Source of the DNA: Winogradskyella eckloniae
Lineage (GTDB): Bacteria > Bacteroidota > Bacteroidia > Flavobacteriales > Flavobacteriaceae
Reading direction: 5' to 3'
Assembly (NCBI RefSeq): GCF_013249045.1
Contig: NZ_JABRWP010000001.1
Location: 496,001 to 560,000 of the forward strand
Length of the DNA: 64,000 nucleotides
Shown piece by piece: positions 63,479 to 64,000 of the stretch (positions within the stretch are counted from its first letter, which is position 1; each line of letters begins with the position of its first letter). The position numbers and the translations under genes are program-made. The notes beneath the pieces are model-generated. The model was given only the letters and a program-made list of their open reading frames with translations. It made no database searches and was not told the origin of the DNA.

Positions 63479-64000
63479 TTATGAGTCTTCGACTATAAAT
63501 ACGATTGGTAAAGAATAAACCACACCAATGTTTTTTCCGCTTTGTAGACCTGGAATAAATTGAGGTAAAAGATTAATGACGCGTTTTGCCTCTTTTTCTA
63601 ATTCAGGATGAGTACCTCTTGCTTTTATATTGGTAACGCGTCCATCTTCATTGATTTTAAATTGTACCATAATTCTTTGCTTACCTTTTAAACTTAGAGA
63701 TCTACCTATATCTTTATTAAAATTATCAGAAATAATCTTGTTAATTTCATTAGTCATGTACGTTTTCTTCTCAGAAATTGAAAGGTTTTTCGGCATGCCT
63801 TTAAATTCTGGTGGATGACTAATAACCATAAAACCAACGACGATTTCTTCATTTAAGATTTGTTCAGAATGTTCTACATTATCTAATTTTATAGGTTCGT
63901 TTTTCAAAATCGTATCAATAACAACATCTCCTGTTAAAATCGGAACAGGTACTTTATGTGGTTTATTGGGTATTTGTTTGAGATGATCTTCAAGGGGTTT
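63479..64000 (-). CDS. TonB-like energy transducer, partial (cut by window end)
   Basis: The reading frame is open through base 64000, so the N-terminus with the membrane anchor is missing. The visible 173 residues hold a periplasmic linker (PNKPHKVPVPILTG) and a C-terminal TonB domain (about the last 85 residues; GKQRIMVQFKINEDGRVTNI, RVINLLPQFIPG). TonB proteins pass inner-membrane energy to SusC-type and other receptors. A TTG at 63907 is an internal codon, not the start. It may be co-transcribed with dxs. Confidence 0.8.
   Translation of the reverse strand, partial: KPLEDHLKQIPNKPHKVPVPILTGDVVIDTILKNEPIKLDNVEHSEQILNEEIVVGFMVISHPPEFKGMPKNLSISEKKTYMTNEINKIISDNFNKDIGRSLSLKGKQRIMVQFKINEDGRVTNIKARGTHPELEKEAKRVINLLPQFIPGLQSGKNIGVVYSLPIVFIVEDS

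Noticed and set aside
1..64000. CRISPR arrays, tRNA/rRNA genes, prophage or insertion sequences
   Set aside because: No repeat-spacer pattern, cloverleaf or transposase was seen by eye; short RNAs could still be missed without a covariance search.

Overview
The window is AT-rich chromosomal DNA from a marine member of the Flavobacteriaceae (Bacteroidota). The evidence is SusC/SusD pairs, promoters of the Bacteroidota type (TTG, about 19 bp, TAnnTTTG), type IX secretion sorting tails, flavobacterial lipoproteins, MarC, DUF2490, a split metH, and an nrdB that carries the ATP-cone. I saw no tRNA, rRNA, CRISPR array, prophage or intact insertion sequence.

Positions 1-28500 form an alginate utilisation locus. 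It begins with the 3' end of 6-phosphogluconate dehydrogenase. A first operon follows: an NRAMP-fold transporter lacking the metal ligands, a PL7 alginate lyase lipoprotein, an SDR oxidoreductase, a FucU/RbsD-like mutarotase, a PL17 oligoalginate lyase and KdgF. Two tandem SusC/SusD pairs come next; the second is followed by a PKD-containing surface lipoprotein and a second PL7 lyase with a poly-lysine linker. A FadR-type GntR regulator, an MFS hexuronate-type transporter and a DEH reductase (SDR) follow, ending in a strong terminator. Divergent from these are a LacI regulator (minus strand) and the operon kdgK, PPi-type phosphofructokinase, KDPG aldolase and a half-length LacI protein. The locus closes with a jelly-roll lyase-like secreted protein (minus strand) and a secreted binding protein, both with type IX sorting tails. 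The expected flow is: cell-surface and secreted PL7 cleavage, SusCD import, PL17 to unsaturated monouronate, KdgF to DEH, SDR to KDG, KdgK to KDPG, then aldolase to pyruvate and glyceraldehyde-3-phosphate. PPi-PFK and Gnd could feed gluconeogenesis and the pentose phosphate pathway.

Three promoters in this locus (about 7030, 11960 and 27485) carry the same tandem operator. Copies of TGGTAAACCA are spaced exactly 13 bp apart and start inside the -7 box. They tie both susCD units and the orphan secreted gene at 27574 into one regulon, probably under the GntR/FadR protein. The LacI-kdgK divergent region has a different, CG-centred palindrome type.

Positions 28600-64000 are mostly housekeeping. 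They hold a DMT permease; a methionine cluster (metF, metH split into two genes, a MetZ-type enzyme) behind a SAM-I riboswitch; HupE/UreJ; dCMP deaminase; an S41 protease; an FAD protein with MarC; DUF3109 and DUF4412 proteins; a LytS/LytTR two-component pair; a class I ribonucleotide reductase with the ATP-cone on NrdB; a 5'-nucleotidase; a DUF6503 protein; an OmpA lipoprotein; a PiT phosphate transporter; a DUF2490 pair; a MORN-type protein; a TonB receptor with a surface beta-helix lipoprotein; dGTPase; dxs; and a TonB-like protein truncated by the window end.
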